Shown here: piece by piece, positions 1-18,299 of the stretch
Layout: each line of letters starts with the position of its first letter
How positions within the stretch are numbered: position 1 is the stretch's first letter
Assembly: GCA_963281255.1 (NCBI GenBank)
Contig: OY725499.1
Location: forward strand, 3,367,148 to 3,431,147
Direction of reading: 5' to 3'
Length of the DNA: 64,000 nucleotides
DNA from: Aphrocallistes beatrix
Lineage: Eukaryota > Porifera > Hexactinellida > Sceptrulophora > Aphrocallistidae
Program-made: the position numbers and the translations under genes
The notes under the pieces: generated by a model
What the model was told of the DNA's origin: nothing
The model's input: only the letters and a program-made list of their open reading frames with translations
Database searches by the model: none

Positions 1-577
1 TAAAAAAAGGGGCTTTTGGGGGCCTTTTTGGTCAGAACTATGTACAATTTTCAATATCATTTTCTCTAAGGGTGTTTATATTCTATTTTTAAAATTTGAC
101 CCATTGGGCTTTGACGTATATTTAACCTTGTGATATAATCATATAATTGTACAGAAAGCTCTTTACAATAAGTTCAGGGCAACTTTTTGTAAAATAAGCA
201 TAATTAAGATGGTAGAAGAGAGGTCACGAAAGGTGAAGGTGAAGGTGAACACAAATGTTTTTCTAATATCATTTTAAAATTGAATCGAATCGTTCAATAA
301 CTACAACCTGAATCACATTTCCAAGATATACAAATTACGAATCAAGTACATGTAGCACATGTTGGAATTATGGTCATCTAGATTTGTCACCTTAATTAAT
401 TTTAGACGGGAGGAAAGACAAAAAAGAATTATTTGTATTAGTTTTGAACACAAGTCAAAGCTCTAATACATTGTAATTTATACATAACTAGTAAAAAAAA
501 TGATTGAAACCATTATTATTTCCAATCAGATATAAAAAATAAAATAAAAAACTCTACTAACGAAATATAACAGCAGC
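1..577. other. AT-rich flank downstream of the helicase-like gene
   Basis: This stretch lies 3' of the minus-strand gene that stops at 578 and presumably holds its 3' UTR. I see no coding frame of useful length. A short GAAGGT-type direct repeat at about 226-245 is the only local structure. No canonical AATAAA was found on the minus strand close to the stop. Confidence 0.5.
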
Positions 578-3500
578 TCAATAATCTCCATCATCTCTCT
601 CGGTGGAAGCATCATTGGCATATTCGCTTGTGCTCGTAGGCATTTCAGACAATCGAGGGTACGTCCTACCTTGAGTACCTCTAGGAGGTGTAATTCTGCC
701 CATGGAATAATTGTCACTCGCTGGCTCACTGTCAGAGTACCAGCTCATCTCACTCCCCACCTCGCTCTCTCTACAACTAGCGGAGGAGGAGCAGCTATCT
801 CGTCTGGGATATTGTCTTTTACTCCGATTGGAAGTTTCGTAATTATTAGATAACATTTCTTCTGTTAGTTTGCAGAATTCATTTTCGTTCAACACATCAT
901 ACCGTTTCAACCACTCATCCCATAGCGGTGAACTGCAGAGTGTTTCACCATCTCCAATCCCGATCAGAATTAACTGTGCCCTGGTGAGCAACATGTTGAT
1001 TATATGCGGGTCCCCTGTAAGGCCTAGCTCAGCATTCGTATTACTCCTAACAGTGCTGAACACTACGACATTCCTCTCTCTGCCCTGAAAATCTTCTATA
1101 CTGCAAACATCCACATTAATCAGCGCAGATGCTAGTCTTTCCTTGATACACTGGACTTGTCCAGCATACGGAGTGAGTACGGTAATGTCGTTGAGAGAGA
1201 GAATGCCTAATGACATCAGTGCCTTCAACATCTCTACAACACCGTCCGCTTCGGTGGGATTCGAAATAGAGAATCCTGAACCAATTTCTGTAGACTCAAC
1301 ATGAATGAATACCACCGGTTTGTGAGTGTAGATAAATTTGAACACGGGAGATGGCCGTTTGCGTTCATCCACCGTTACACCGTTGCCCATCTTTCCCGAA
1401 TAAAACACCCTGGCTGGGAACTGAGCAATGTGTGGATGCATGCGATGCTGTTCTTCTAAGAACATAGGTCGTGCATGTTTGTAAAGTCTATGAAAGAGGG
1501 TAACTCTCAGAGCGTCAAAAGAAGGTATATCTTTAGAAGTGGGTTGTAGTGATGTTCCGATGGGAAGCGTTGGAGCCAACTGCTTCGGATCTCCAATTAA
1601 AACCAGTCTCTGACATGATTTCACTATGGGAATCAAAGACACAGGTTCTATCACGAGAGTTGCATCATCAATGAGTGTAAAAGTGAACTCAATCTCTTTC
1701 AATTCCCTACTCCCCGCATCAACACAGGTTGTAGCTATGACATCAGCCGAATTAAGAATTTCCTGTTTCAAACGATAAGGTTCAAATTGCTCTATCCTGT
1801 GTTGCACCTGAACTCGTTTCGTCAAGAGTTGTAAGTCTAATGTGTGCTCGTGGATGTCTGGAGAAACTAAACTCAGATTACCAACTCGTATAACAAACAG
1901 GTTTAGAGCTAACAGCTGGCGTGTCAGGATGTCAACAGTCTTATCAGTAGCAGCTGTTACTAGAATCTTACACTTGTAATCTTCATTCTGTTCATATAAA
2001 TGACACATTCGGTGGACAATCTCGGAGGCTACTACTGTTTTCCCAGACCCGGGATATCCGTGTATAAGAGTCAGCCTCTGACTAAGAGCTGCGGCAATAG
2101 CATCTTCTTGGCTACGGTTGAAATGGATTCTGTCTTTGCAAGTACTGCAATGATCTTTCTTGATTGGTGGATTATCTACAATCATTTCACTCCTGTTGTC
2201 TATAACCTCGTCAAGTAACGCTGTAGTAAACTCAGCATTGAGTTCCTCATTAGGGAGCACAGGCGGGAATGCATCTGGGGCTAGCAGGACGGGGGAGATA
2301 GGGGAGGAGGGCAGCTGCTGTAGAGCTCTGATGGACCGCTTGAAGCTCGTTACATTTCCTACTATAGTTAGGCCCCAGCATCCGATGCTTGACTGTGCTG
2401 ATCTCTTCACACAGTCAGGAACTGGCTCATGTATATCAACAGTGATTTGATTCTCATCTGCGCTACAGACGTTAACAATACGACCCAGTGCAATCGGATC
2501 GTTAGAATGCTCAGATCGAGGTGTAGGCAGGAGTCGTATCTTAACATAGGCCCCGGATACGAATCTACTGGAAAAAAACTTTTCAGTTCGGAAGAATGTT
2601 ACTTGAAGTAATTCGGGTTTCTCTTTTTTGATTGATTCTCCCTCTTCCTTATCCTCAATGCTTTCCACCTCCGGACCAACGGGAGAGTCTTGAGAGCACA
2701 TTGCCCTCAAACCGCAAACACTGCACTCCGTATCCACACTCTCTCCATACTCCCCTGCACTCGGAGACTTAGCTAGAAAGTGGGTAAGCAAAAGATATGC
2801 GAAGTAACACTTGTATAGATCCAACTGAGTCTCGTCAATTGGAGTGGGAGGCTTCTCACACGACCGAACTAAATCCTGGATCGTATTAGGCATTGGCGAG
2901 TCATCAGTGTCAGGCTGTTTAGAAGTTTTTGATAGCAGCATAGAATGTTTTAGGTATAACTTGTCTAACAGCTGATAGGATATGGATAGTGGGAGGAATG
3001 TCCACCATTCCCAGTGGGAAATAATTTCAAAGTATTGAGCTACAGTGTCCAGGTTAATGTTTCTTAATCCCTGGTCAATATGCAGTAATATGGCCTGATT
3101 CAGGTGAAGCTTCTGCAGACTCGAGTAGAGAAAGAGTAAATCTTTTGGAGTTTGAAATTGAATAAGAGGTGACTGTAGAATATTCATCAGACATCCGATT
3201 GTATCTTCTGTAGGTTTTATGTGTGAATTCTTAATAACGAAATTTGACAAGAGAGCGAGGACTTCATCTAATATTTTGTGTCGTGGAATGAGTTGCAACA
3301 CTTCATCATTTTGAATGGAAATAATCCGACTGAATTGCAGACAGTCTCCATTCTTAGCGAATTCCTTCAAGTCCTTCAGAGCAGCATCAGGAGCTAGTAC
3401 CCTGATTGGGTCAGTATCAAGAATTTCGATTTCTTTCGCAGTTTCCTCCTCACCAGGCACGTCCTCCAATACTTCATGAGGTAGAATTGAGTTAGTCGAG

Positions 3501-6500
3501 ATGTGTTCAATTGTCCAGCTTGGAATTTTGACGAATACTTCTGCTGAGTAGAAAGAGCATTTGTTGATATTCGCATAGTCTCTAGGAATTCCTCCTTTGA
3601 ACCGATTCAAGTCGATACTGATAATGTTGTGCTTTTGTGTGCCCTCCTTTCTATCGACAAATAATTTCCTCATATAGATGAAGGTATCGCAAATCTCTAG
3701 ATTCTGAAATACTTGAATGACGTCCTCAGTAAGTTTGAGATTGTACTCGCACTGTGTGACGTGACGCAGTGTAGATCCTAACTGAGGGGAATATATGCAA
3801 GTGGAGAGATAGCCAATGGGGATAATACCAGACTTCTCCTCTTTAAGAGGTCCAATGAAATGGAACGCCAACTTAACATCATTCAATACTAACTTGACGT
3901 CATGTTGCAGTTGTAGAACGAGCAGAGATTCAGGAAATTCCGTCAGAGCGCTGAGCAGATAATTCCAGTTGAAATCACTACTAGAAGCTTTGAAGTACAG
4001 CTTCCAACCATAAGTAGGAGAAGTGAGGTACAGGGGAAGGAGCATATCCCTGGTTAGGAGTCTGGACTTGTACAATGCATTCATGACCCTCTCAGCTGGG
4101 ATTCCGAGTTGAACAGCTTCTCTGCGCTCCACCAGTGTGAACATAGAGAAGTTGATGCTGTCTGAGAATTCACGCAGCATTCCTACCTTCTCACCTTCCT
4201 CCAAATCCTGCACACTGCACCACTTGCAGACCAGTGTGAATAGAGTGTATTCAGGGACTGCGCGGTTTTCATCTCCCAACAACGTCCTTATAAAAGCCTC
4301 ACTGATGGCTTGTACAGACTGACTGCTAGCTATCGCGTCCTCAATAACTTCTGCAATGAGCACGCGTCTACACCCCATCGCTGTTAGCTGCATTCTGTTC
4401 CAGAGCCTATCAGGGCGAGTTTTCAGAGGTCCCCGCGGAGGTAAGTATTCATGAGGTATCTTCACTTTATCCAATGAATGTGTGCTGAGAGATAACAGAG
4501 CTGCTAGTTTCTCGCACTCATTACAACCTGGCTCCTTTAAGTCCGCCCAAATTTGGAAGTAACCCCTGATCTGTGCGACCAAGTTCTCCTGCTCAGAGAA
4601 GAACTCTATCAGCATCTCTCTGGTGACGTCATGGTCAAGGGGTTCGCCTGGGAAATGGTAGTTCTTCGGTGCCACAGTTCTGGTCGGGATTAAGTCTCCA
4701 TCCCAGCACACGAAGTACTGGTCTCCTGCCAGGTCAGAGCCTCCCATCTCAGCGGCATGAGGCCGCTTAACCACAAGGCAGTCAATCAGGTAATTCAAAC
4801 ACTCATGCTCTACTGCGGTTAGTACCCGGAAGTCTCCGAGACTGTAGCACAGCCTCTTCCCGACCACGACCTGCGTTCCTGCTTTGACAGTCTCGGAAGT
4901 GCCATTATGTGAAATGCGAATAAAACACTCTCCATCCTTCAACACGTCCAGGGGGTCGCATACGCCGAACAACATCCGAGAATCTAGCAGAGGAACACTC
5001 AACTTCTCCATATTAAGAATCAGTTCATTCCGTACACGCTTCAGAGACAGCTGCACCCTATCCAGCTCCAAGTCTTGTGAAGATTCGCACAGAGCCGCGA
5101 TCTCAGAGTGATCCTTCCAATCCAGCATTAAGAGGGCAGATTCTCTGTCTCTCAACATGTTCTCTAAATGTCCATGGTACTGCTCCTGTCGCTTCAGGAA
5201 TACTTCGCTCCTCACTCCGAGGCAGGATAACAGCATGATGTGCTCCTTACTCAGGTGTCCGTACGAGTTGGGGCGGGAGTGTGCACACACCCAGAATGTC
5301 TGGAAGGCCCGTGTACCCGCTTCAAACTTCTCTGTGGACTTCCTGACATGGATAGTATCACTATCTACACGAGGCTCTTTGCTTACAACACACGTATACC
5401 CTAGAAACATGACCTGGAGTACAGATGGAATTCCATCCTCTGGAGATGAGACTTTAGCATTAGCTCCTTCAGCGATCTCTCCAGCTAGCTTAAGTCCTAC
5501 TCCTCCACACCCATCATGGCTAATAATAGCACCGACTGATTCCTCGACTTGATGGATCTTCCCACTGCACACTTCTACCCCCGAGTCTCTACCTGTTACG
5601 AACAGCTGACTGATTCCTCTCAGCTGCTCTGATATAATTCTAATATTAGAAAACTCTCCGAACTGAGTGAATAGCTTCTCAACATCTTCCACGCTGCCCT
5701 TCAACATGTAGCACTGCCTCGTGGTAACACCGCCAGGACTACAGCCTAGGAATTGGTACATGTCCCCATTCACCTGCACACCCTTGGTCAGGAGCTCTCG
5801 GATCAAGGAGCTGGTGAGTTTCCAGTGGAACTTGACACAGATGAAGTAATCCTCTCCGTAGGCGGCCATCACTCTGCAACTGGAAGAATCTTCCATAGGA
5901 ATGTAGCGCAGCTGTATTTCACTTGGGTTTATAAGAATTGTACGAATCATTTGCATCGTCTCCTCCTCACACAAGCGGTTCCTCTGCGCAGTCTCTTTGG
6001 ACAGGTAGAAGGAGAGACAGGGGTTGGAAATGAAACACCTCACAGGAACAGGGACCTCACCGTGAACAGCCTTTCTAAGAACTTCAATCCGTAGCTGGCG
6101 GTCTCTCTCTCCCAAATAGAAGTAGGGGATCTTAAGATTGGAGAGAAGCTCTCGAAGCCTACTGGTGAACTGCTCCTGCTCCTCTCTCCACTGGACCATT
6201 CGAAACCCGTCATCAGTGGTGGTTCCCAACGGACACACGATCACCACTAAACTCTGCCTATAGCGAGCGAAACACTGGATGGCCGCTTCAGATTTGGACA
6301 TTTCTGAAGCTAGCTCCTTGTTCTCCAACTGTGCGTAGACGATAGGGTCAGGCCCGCGGTCGGAGATGAAGAGACTCTCTTCTAGCTCAGTTTCCCACTT
6401 ATTCTGTTCCTCCAGGATTAGTCTCTGGAGTTCCAAGTATAACTCCTTCTCTGGAGTGTCACGAGATTTTAACAGATCTTCTCTGGATATGCTCCGCTCC

Positions 6501-6619
6501 TTCATCACATCTCTCGCGACCTCTGTTATCTGAGTGTACTCTTGGTGCATGGAGCACCAGTCTGCGGACAGAGTGGTCTTCCCGACCGAACTCGCTCCAC
6601 AGAGAATTATCTTAGACAT
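578..6619 (-). CDS. NadR/Ttd14-like P-loop kinase fused to an SF1 (UPF1/ZNFX1-like) helicase
   Basis: One uninterrupted 2013-codon frame. Seen at the N terminus: a Walker A motif GASSVGKT (residues 8-15) and a DRG motif (87-89), the arrangement of the AAA_28 / NadR-type nucleoside-kinase domain also found in Ttd14. The middle (about 200-1450) has no domain I recognise; it carries a CxxC-type cluster (CSVCGLRAMC) near 1300. The C-terminal third is a superfamily-1 helicase: CSTC followed by an FNRSQ Q-motif-like stretch, Walker A GYPGSGKT (1521-1528), Walker B-like LIDDAT (D1651-D1652), GDPKQLAP, EEQHRMHP, TPYAGQ, DFQGRE and LLTRAQ. The last 80 or so residues are Ser/Arg-rich and probably disordered. 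UPF1-like enzymes translocate on RNA or DNA using ATP, so an RNA surveillance or antiviral role like ZNFX1/HELZ2 is possible but inferred. The start ATG follows an acceptor-like tract. No intron is needed. Confidence 0.85.
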   Translation of the reverse strand: MSKIILCGASSVGKTTLSADWCSMHQEYTQITEVARDVMKERSISREDLLKSRDTPEKELYLELQRLILEEQNKWETELEESLFISDRGPDPIVYAQLENKELASEMSKSEAAIQCFARYRQSLVVIVCPLGTTTDDGFRMVQWREEQEQFTSRLRELLSNLKIPYFYLGERDRQLRIEVLRKAVHGEVPVPVRCFISNPCLSFYLSKETAQRNRLCEEETMQMIRTILINPSEIQLRYIPMEDSSSCRVMAAYGEDYFICVKFHWKLTSSLIRELLTKGVQVNGDMYQFLGCSPGGVTTRQCYMLKGSVEDVEKLFTQFGEFSNIRIISEQLRGISQLFVTGRDSGVEVCSGKIHQVEESVGAIISHDGCGGVGLKLAGEIAEGANAKVSSPEDGIPSVLQVMFLGYTCVVSKEPRVDSDTIHVRKSTEKFEAGTRAFQTFWVCAHSRPNSYGHLSKEHIMLLSCLGVRSEVFLKRQEQYHGHLENMLRDRESALLMLDWKDHSEIAALCESSQDLELDRVQLSLKRVRNELILNMEKLSVPLLDSRMLFGVCDPLDVLKDGECFIRISHNGTSETVKAGTQVVVGKRLCYSLGDFRVLTAVEHECLNYLIDCLVVKRPHAAEMGGSDLAGDQYFVCWDGDLIPTRTVAPKNYHFPGEPLDHDVTREMLIEFFSEQENLVAQIRGYFQIWADLKEPGCNECEKLAALLSLSTHSLDKVKIPHEYLPPRGPLKTRPDRLWNRMQLTAMGCRRVLIAEVIEDAIASSQSVQAISEAFIRTLLGDENRAVPEYTLFTLVCKWCSVQDLEEGEKVGMLREFSDSINFSMFTLVERREAVQLGIPAERVMNALYKSRLLTRDMLLPLYLTSPTYGWKLYFKASSSDFNWNYLLSALTEFPESLLVLQLQHDVKLVLNDVKLAFHFIGPLKEEKSGIIPIGYLSTCIYSPQLGSTLRHVTQCEYNLKLTEDVIQVFQNLEICDTFIYMRKLFVDRKEGTQKHNIISIDLNRFKGGIPRDYANINKCSFYSAEVFVKIPSWTIEHISTNSILPHEVLEDVPGEEETAKEIEILDTDPIRVLAPDAALKDLKEFAKNGDCLQFSRIISIQNDEVLQLIPRHKILDEVLALLSNFVIKNSHIKPTEDTIGCLMNILQSPLIQFQTPKDLLFLYSSLQKLHLNQAILLHIDQGLRNINLDTVAQYFEIISHWEWWTFLPLSISYQLLDKLYLKHSMLLSKTSKQPDTDDSPMPNTIQDLVRSCEKPPTPIDETQLDLYKCYFAYLLLTHFLAKSPSAGEYGESVDTECSVCGLRAMCSQDSPVGPEVESIEDKEEGESIKKEKPELLQVTFFRTEKFFSSRFVSGAYVKIRLLPTPRSEHSNDPIALGRIVNVCSADENQITVDIHEPVPDCVKRSAQSSIGCWGLTIVGNVTSFKRSIRALQQLPSSPISPVLLAPDAFPPVLPNEELNAEFTTALLDEVIDNRSEMIVDNPPIKKDHCSTCKDRIHFNRSQEDAIAAALSQRLTLIHGYPGSGKTVVASEIVHRMCHLYEQNEDYKCKILVTAATDKTVDILTRQLLALNLFVIRVGNLSLVSPDIHEHTLDLQLLTKRVQVQHRIEQFEPYRLKQEILNSADVIATTCVDAGSRELKEIEFTFTLIDDATLVIEPVSLIPIVKSCQRLVLIGDPKQLAPTLPIGTSLQPTSKDIPSFDALRVTLFHRLYKHARPMFLEEQHRMHPHIAQFPARVFYSGKMGNGVTVDERKRPSPVFKFIYTHKPVVFIHVESTEIGSGFSISNPTEADGVVEMLKALMSLGILSLNDITVLTPYAGQVQCIKERLASALINVDVCSIEDFQGRERNVVVFSTVRSNTNAELGLTGDPHIINMLLTRAQLILIGIGDGETLCSSPLWDEWLKRYDVLNENEFCKLTEEMLSNNYETSNRSKRQYPRRDSCSSSASCRESEVGSEMSWYSDSEPASDNYSMGRITPPRGTQGRTYPRLSEMPTSTSEYANDASTERDDGDY

Positions 6620-6717
6620 TCCGACACCAACTCTGAATTAAATCTAATTAAATCGTGAATAAATCCTTTAATGCAAGAGTACATTGTTACATTCCACACG
6701 CACTATATATATATGAA

Positions 6718-7258
6718 GAAATCCTTACTATTAAAACTCGATTAATGTATATATATATATATGTAACGAATTGATTGAAGAAACTGCCAGGCGCAGAAAG
6801 CTGATTTTTGGCATGTGGGAGTTTTTTGGCTATGGCTCCAGTAAGTTAGAGCTCAGACGAAAATGTCGACTCATCATGGAATTATGACGCGTCATTGTCA
6901 CTTTTTTATAATTAGAAATTTCAGTTTTTCAACCATAACTCAGCCATTTTAAGTGATAGAAGGCTGAGATTTTACTAAAATGTGTATATCAATATACCTC
7001 ACATATGATGCAACTATCATCAAAAATGATGACTCATCACTCTGTTATGACGTCATCATTACGCATCAAATTTTTTTAAAATTTGGTGACTTTTCGAGTG
7101 ATATCGATTTTAATTAACACTACTAAGATAGACATTTTTAGAGATGTTATCTCCCTTATAATTAACCAATGTGACCCCAGACGACCGAAGGGAGCCTCCG
7201 GCGGACACAAAGTGTCCGCCAGCCGCGCAGCGCAAGCAAGCGAAGCGCGCTTGTATAT
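6718..7258. mobile_element. Dispersed element with GC-rich palindromic terminus, copy 1
   Basis: This block is matched in reverse orientation by 41816-42400. Shared landmarks in order are AATCCTTACTAT..AAAACTCGATTAAT at the AT-rich end, a stretch with ATGACGTCAT and GTGATGAGTC, AAATTTGGTGACTTTTC, TTTAGAGATGTT, and a GC-rich terminal segment containing GCAAGCAAGCGAAGCGCGCT. No coding capacity is seen, so it is a non-autonomous element of unknown superfamily. A (TA)n run lies inside it near 6747-6762. It sits just upstream (5') of the helicase-like gene. Confidence 0.75.
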
Positions 7259-7263
7259 ATAAA

Positions 7264-7520
7264 TACTAAAAAAATTTGACCATAATGTTAATTTCCCATC
7301 ATAAAAAATTTGAGCATAATGTTAATTTCCTGACAAAAAAATTGAGCATAATGTTAATTTCCCGTCATAAAAAATTTGATCATAATGTTAATTTCCCGTC
7401 ATAAAAAATTTGAGCATAATGCTAATTTCCCGTCATAAAAAATTTGGGCATAATGTTAATTTCCCAACATAAAAAATTTGAGCATAGTTTGAGCATAATT
7501 AGAGCATAGTTTGAGCATAA
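7264..7520. repeat. Tandem array, unit of about 36 bp
   Basis: About six imperfect head-to-tail copies of a unit containing AAAAAATTTGAGCATAATG followed by TTAATTTCCCGTCAT, ending in shorter GAGCATAGTTT repeats. It abuts the GC-rich end of the dispersed element at 6718-7258. It then runs into a second short repeat (CCCGTCCCGGAAATTAGG twice, about 7548-7600). Confidence 0.85.
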
Positions 7521-7606
7521 TTTGAGCATATTAGGCATCTCGACTCGTCCCGTCCCGGAAATTAGGTACCTGATGGTTCCGTCCCGTCCCGGAAATTAGG
7601 CATGCC

Positions 7607-7740
7607 CGTCGACTCAGCTTTATAGAGGTACTTCGGTCAGAGGACATTCGGTTTCGATCAATTAAGCAGAGAATCCTATTAACCGAAAATATTTCGTATT
7701 ATATTATATGTGTGAGAGCTATTCCGGTCCCGCCAGTCGA
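7607..7740. mobile_element. Decayed pogo-type MITE
   Basis: Read in reverse, this matches the element at 29085-29246: GTCGACTGTAT at one end, then GTGTGAGAGCTATTC, AACCGAAAATATT, and GTCAGAGGACAT in order. The left terminus is degraded. The terminal CAGTCGAC next to TA fits a pogo/Tigger-like family. Confidence 0.65.
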
Positions 7741-7779
7741 CTGTATTTGTTAAATAACACTGAAAAATTGTTGATTTAA

Positions 7780-7848
7780 TTGAGGTTCGAACCCACGCCA
7801 CTTTGTTAACGACGCAACGCGCTAACCACTTGGTCATGAGGTCCAATG
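7780..7848 (-). tRNA. tRNA-Asn-like relic or tRNA-derived SINE head (probable pseudogene)
   Basis: Reading the minus strand there is a box-A-like ACCAAGTGGTTAGCGCGTT, then CGTTAAC where Asn tRNA carries its GTT anticodon, then a box-B GGTTCGAACC. Spacing between the boxes is about that of a tRNA. The predicted 5' acceptor strand (GGACCTC) has no complementary 3' partner, so a functional tRNA is unlikely. A tRNA-derived SINE or tRNA pseudogene is the better reading. Confidence 0.4.
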
Positions 7849-8149
7849 TTCTGAAAATTTGCTGTATATTTTTGTTACTCTAATTAAGGTATTTCTTGAT
7901 ACATTTGGAACGATTAAGTTACATACTTATCAACATTACTATATTTTTGTTGAATCCCTACACCTGATGCCTAAAACATGAATATTAGATGGAGAGATAG
8001 CTTCTACCACTGAATTGATTACAACTTCCGTTTAGATTGTACTCCTCGCTGAATTGTAATTGTAATTGTCTGGTACAGTGCACATGACTCTGTGTAGATA
8101 CACGCTGATATCCTGGGGAATGCTGTCACAATACCTGCTTTAGCTACAG

Positions 8150-8312
8150 GACTTTAATTTTGGAAAAAAACTTGGATCCTTTGGGAAGTACGTACTAACC
8201 GAGTTTGTACTACATAGAAATCTATATTATAGATGGACTTTGGTTCAGAGAAATGAGCACGTACTAAACCGAAGAACGTATTATCCGAGTACGTACTAAC
8301 TGAGTTTTACTG
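8150..8312. mobile_element. Decayed MITE with GTACGTACTAAC repeats
   Basis: Inverted and direct copies of GTACGTACTAACYGAGTTT lie at both ends, and the right end reads GAGTTTTACTG followed by TA. This resembles other pogo-type termini in the window, but the left end is worn. Confidence 0.4.
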
Positions 8313-8582
8313 TATTATCTAGTATTATCTCCTAGAAAATATGCTTGAATCGAATACCATTGACTGTTATAAAAAATCACTCAATAATGTTCTTAATAAT
8401 CGACCTCCACTGTATATTAACAAACAAATAAATTATAATTATCATTAGAAAACAAATTGAGTATCTTCATATACAACAAGACATCAAGCTGGACAGTGTA
8501 ACCTATGCATAACACATGTGCACAGGGGAGTTCCTAGTTGACATTAAAACTAATCACACAGAAAATATTTAAGTGTATGTGC

Positions 8583-16188
<7,606 letters not shown>

Positions 16189-18299
16189 ACTGTGAATAAT
16201 AGAGAGTACAAGTAGACACAAATATGTATAAGAACACTTCTAGCTAGGAGGTTGAATTTATAGAGGTTCAAAAGATAAAAACAAAACTTAATTTATTCAA
16301 CTACAAGTGTTACAACATTCAATGTTAGCATCTTATAAATCAAAATGATAAAGCTAAGCAAAAATAAGAGGTAATTATTTAATTTTATATGAGCCAAGAA
16401 TCATTGTTGCGGAGAAATTACAGTAAATGATTTGGTGGTATTAGATCGAATTAGCTAACGTGCGATGCCAGTTCACATGTATAATGCCAAAGCATATATG
16501 TTGTCATCAACAATAAAGGATTAGACCTTAAATTTTGACGTCAGAATAGCATTATGATTACAAATCTTAAAACGAATCAAATCGTTTCAACTGGGACAAA
16601 ATTCGGTCAAAAAAAGTTTTGGATGAAACAGAACAACCGTACGTTATCACGGTCATGGTCGCTAATTATGAAGCAAAAGGGGACCTAACAATTGTTCATA
16701 AGAGAGATCCTCCACATTAGTAAGCGAACTAGACCCAATACATCCTATGTAAACATGAAATAGGAACCAGGTCATTCCATTATAAACGAATGCTCATAAT
16801 AAGCGACTGACTATACTGACTCATTATTAACGTCAAATTTGCTTCACAAAGATTCTCGGACAAAGTGGATGGGTAGCTTTATCATTCTCATAATTTGCTA
16901 ACCTTTTGCCTGCCCGACAAAAAGTGGTAGCATGAGAGCCCACGAAGTAAACTCAGTTCCCTGTGTAGTCAGAGTCAGGAGGATCACATATACCAATAAC
17001 TACACTAAAAGTCTTATACAATGCCGAGAAAACAAGACATTATCACATTTCATATTCATAGTGACTTGTAACTGAGAATATCACCTATTATTCTCATTGA
17101 CAGGTCATTCAAGTTTTGAAGCATAAAAGTGGTAAGTATGTTCGGTCAGTAAAGTTAGAGGATCGTTTCAACAATTAAAGTAACTTCAAATACGAACGAA
17201 CTGAAATCATAAGGGCTGAATTACGGAAAAAAGATGGTACCAAATGACCACAGCCGATTTAGGAAAAATAGTATTACAAAATGACAAAAATTAAAAGCAA
17301 GAAAGGTGATTTATACGCAAATTAAATACGGATGGTGGCGGTGAATAGAAATACTTGTAGATACATAATATATTTAAGAATTTACAAAAGTATATAACTC
17401 GCCTCATGATGTGCTGTTGAGTTAGAGAAGTTGGAAAAGTCGGACAGATAGTAGAAAGTGAACTGAGATATTAGAGGCGACCGATTTAGCAAAATAAATA
17501 GTCTCTGTTGTACATTAAAATCCGTTACTAAATAGCTAGAAATTTAAATAAAATCTGAGAACACTGAACTAATAAACGGAGTAATGTACAGTAATAAATA
17601 GCCATTAAAATAACGTCGCTGATGTTATAGAGATGCCATGTGGATGCAAATGAGAAGAAGAATTCACTCTGGAGCGAACCCAGACATCGACATGTCAACC
17701 GTGAGAGATTTTAATCAAATGACTGTAGTGTTCTGTATAATTAATGGAATAAAGTTACAAACTTGATGAGCTAAGTACCTCTCAAGCAACTCCAAATAAG
17801 TCAATGGTAGTCTTATAGACAGTGCTATTCCGTGAAAATGAAGAAAACATCGCATACAGACGAACCGCGTGGAGATATAACCTAGTAGGGTATCGGTAAT
17901 AATATTCCAGCATGCGGCACCATTACAGAATAATCCAGTTATTAAATACAATACGATCATTCTTGTGCATATAGTATCGTGCACAATATGATAATACGCT
18001 ATACAGTTTTAGGAATCCGCTTATTAATATGAACCTTCGTTTATAATGGATTAACTTTCTGATCCCAATTACATTATTTACATAGGATTTGTATTGAATT
18101 AAGTTCGCTTAATTAATATCAAGTTTTTCTATTATGAACACATCTTTTGGTTCCCTGGTGGTCCACAGTCTTGTGTCAGAAGAATAGGTCATTCAAGTGA
18201 ACTGCTTGATGATAATGAAAAGAATGGGATAGCATATTTAATTGTATCGAATCGTATCTAATTACAGATTTGTCATAAACATCGCACAAAAAACGATTA
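16189..18299. other. Spacer upstream of Ena/VASP, no gene seen
   Basis: AT-rich sequence between the divergent Ena/VASP (minus) and SOS (plus) genes. Short open frames here have no coding-like composition and no recognisable domain. Ena promoter sequence presumably lies here, but no clear core element was identified. Confidence 0.5.

Noticed and set aside
870-6094. Plus-strand open frames inside the helicase-like gene
   Set aside because: They overlap the 2013-codon minus-strand frame with recognised motifs and have no features of their own.
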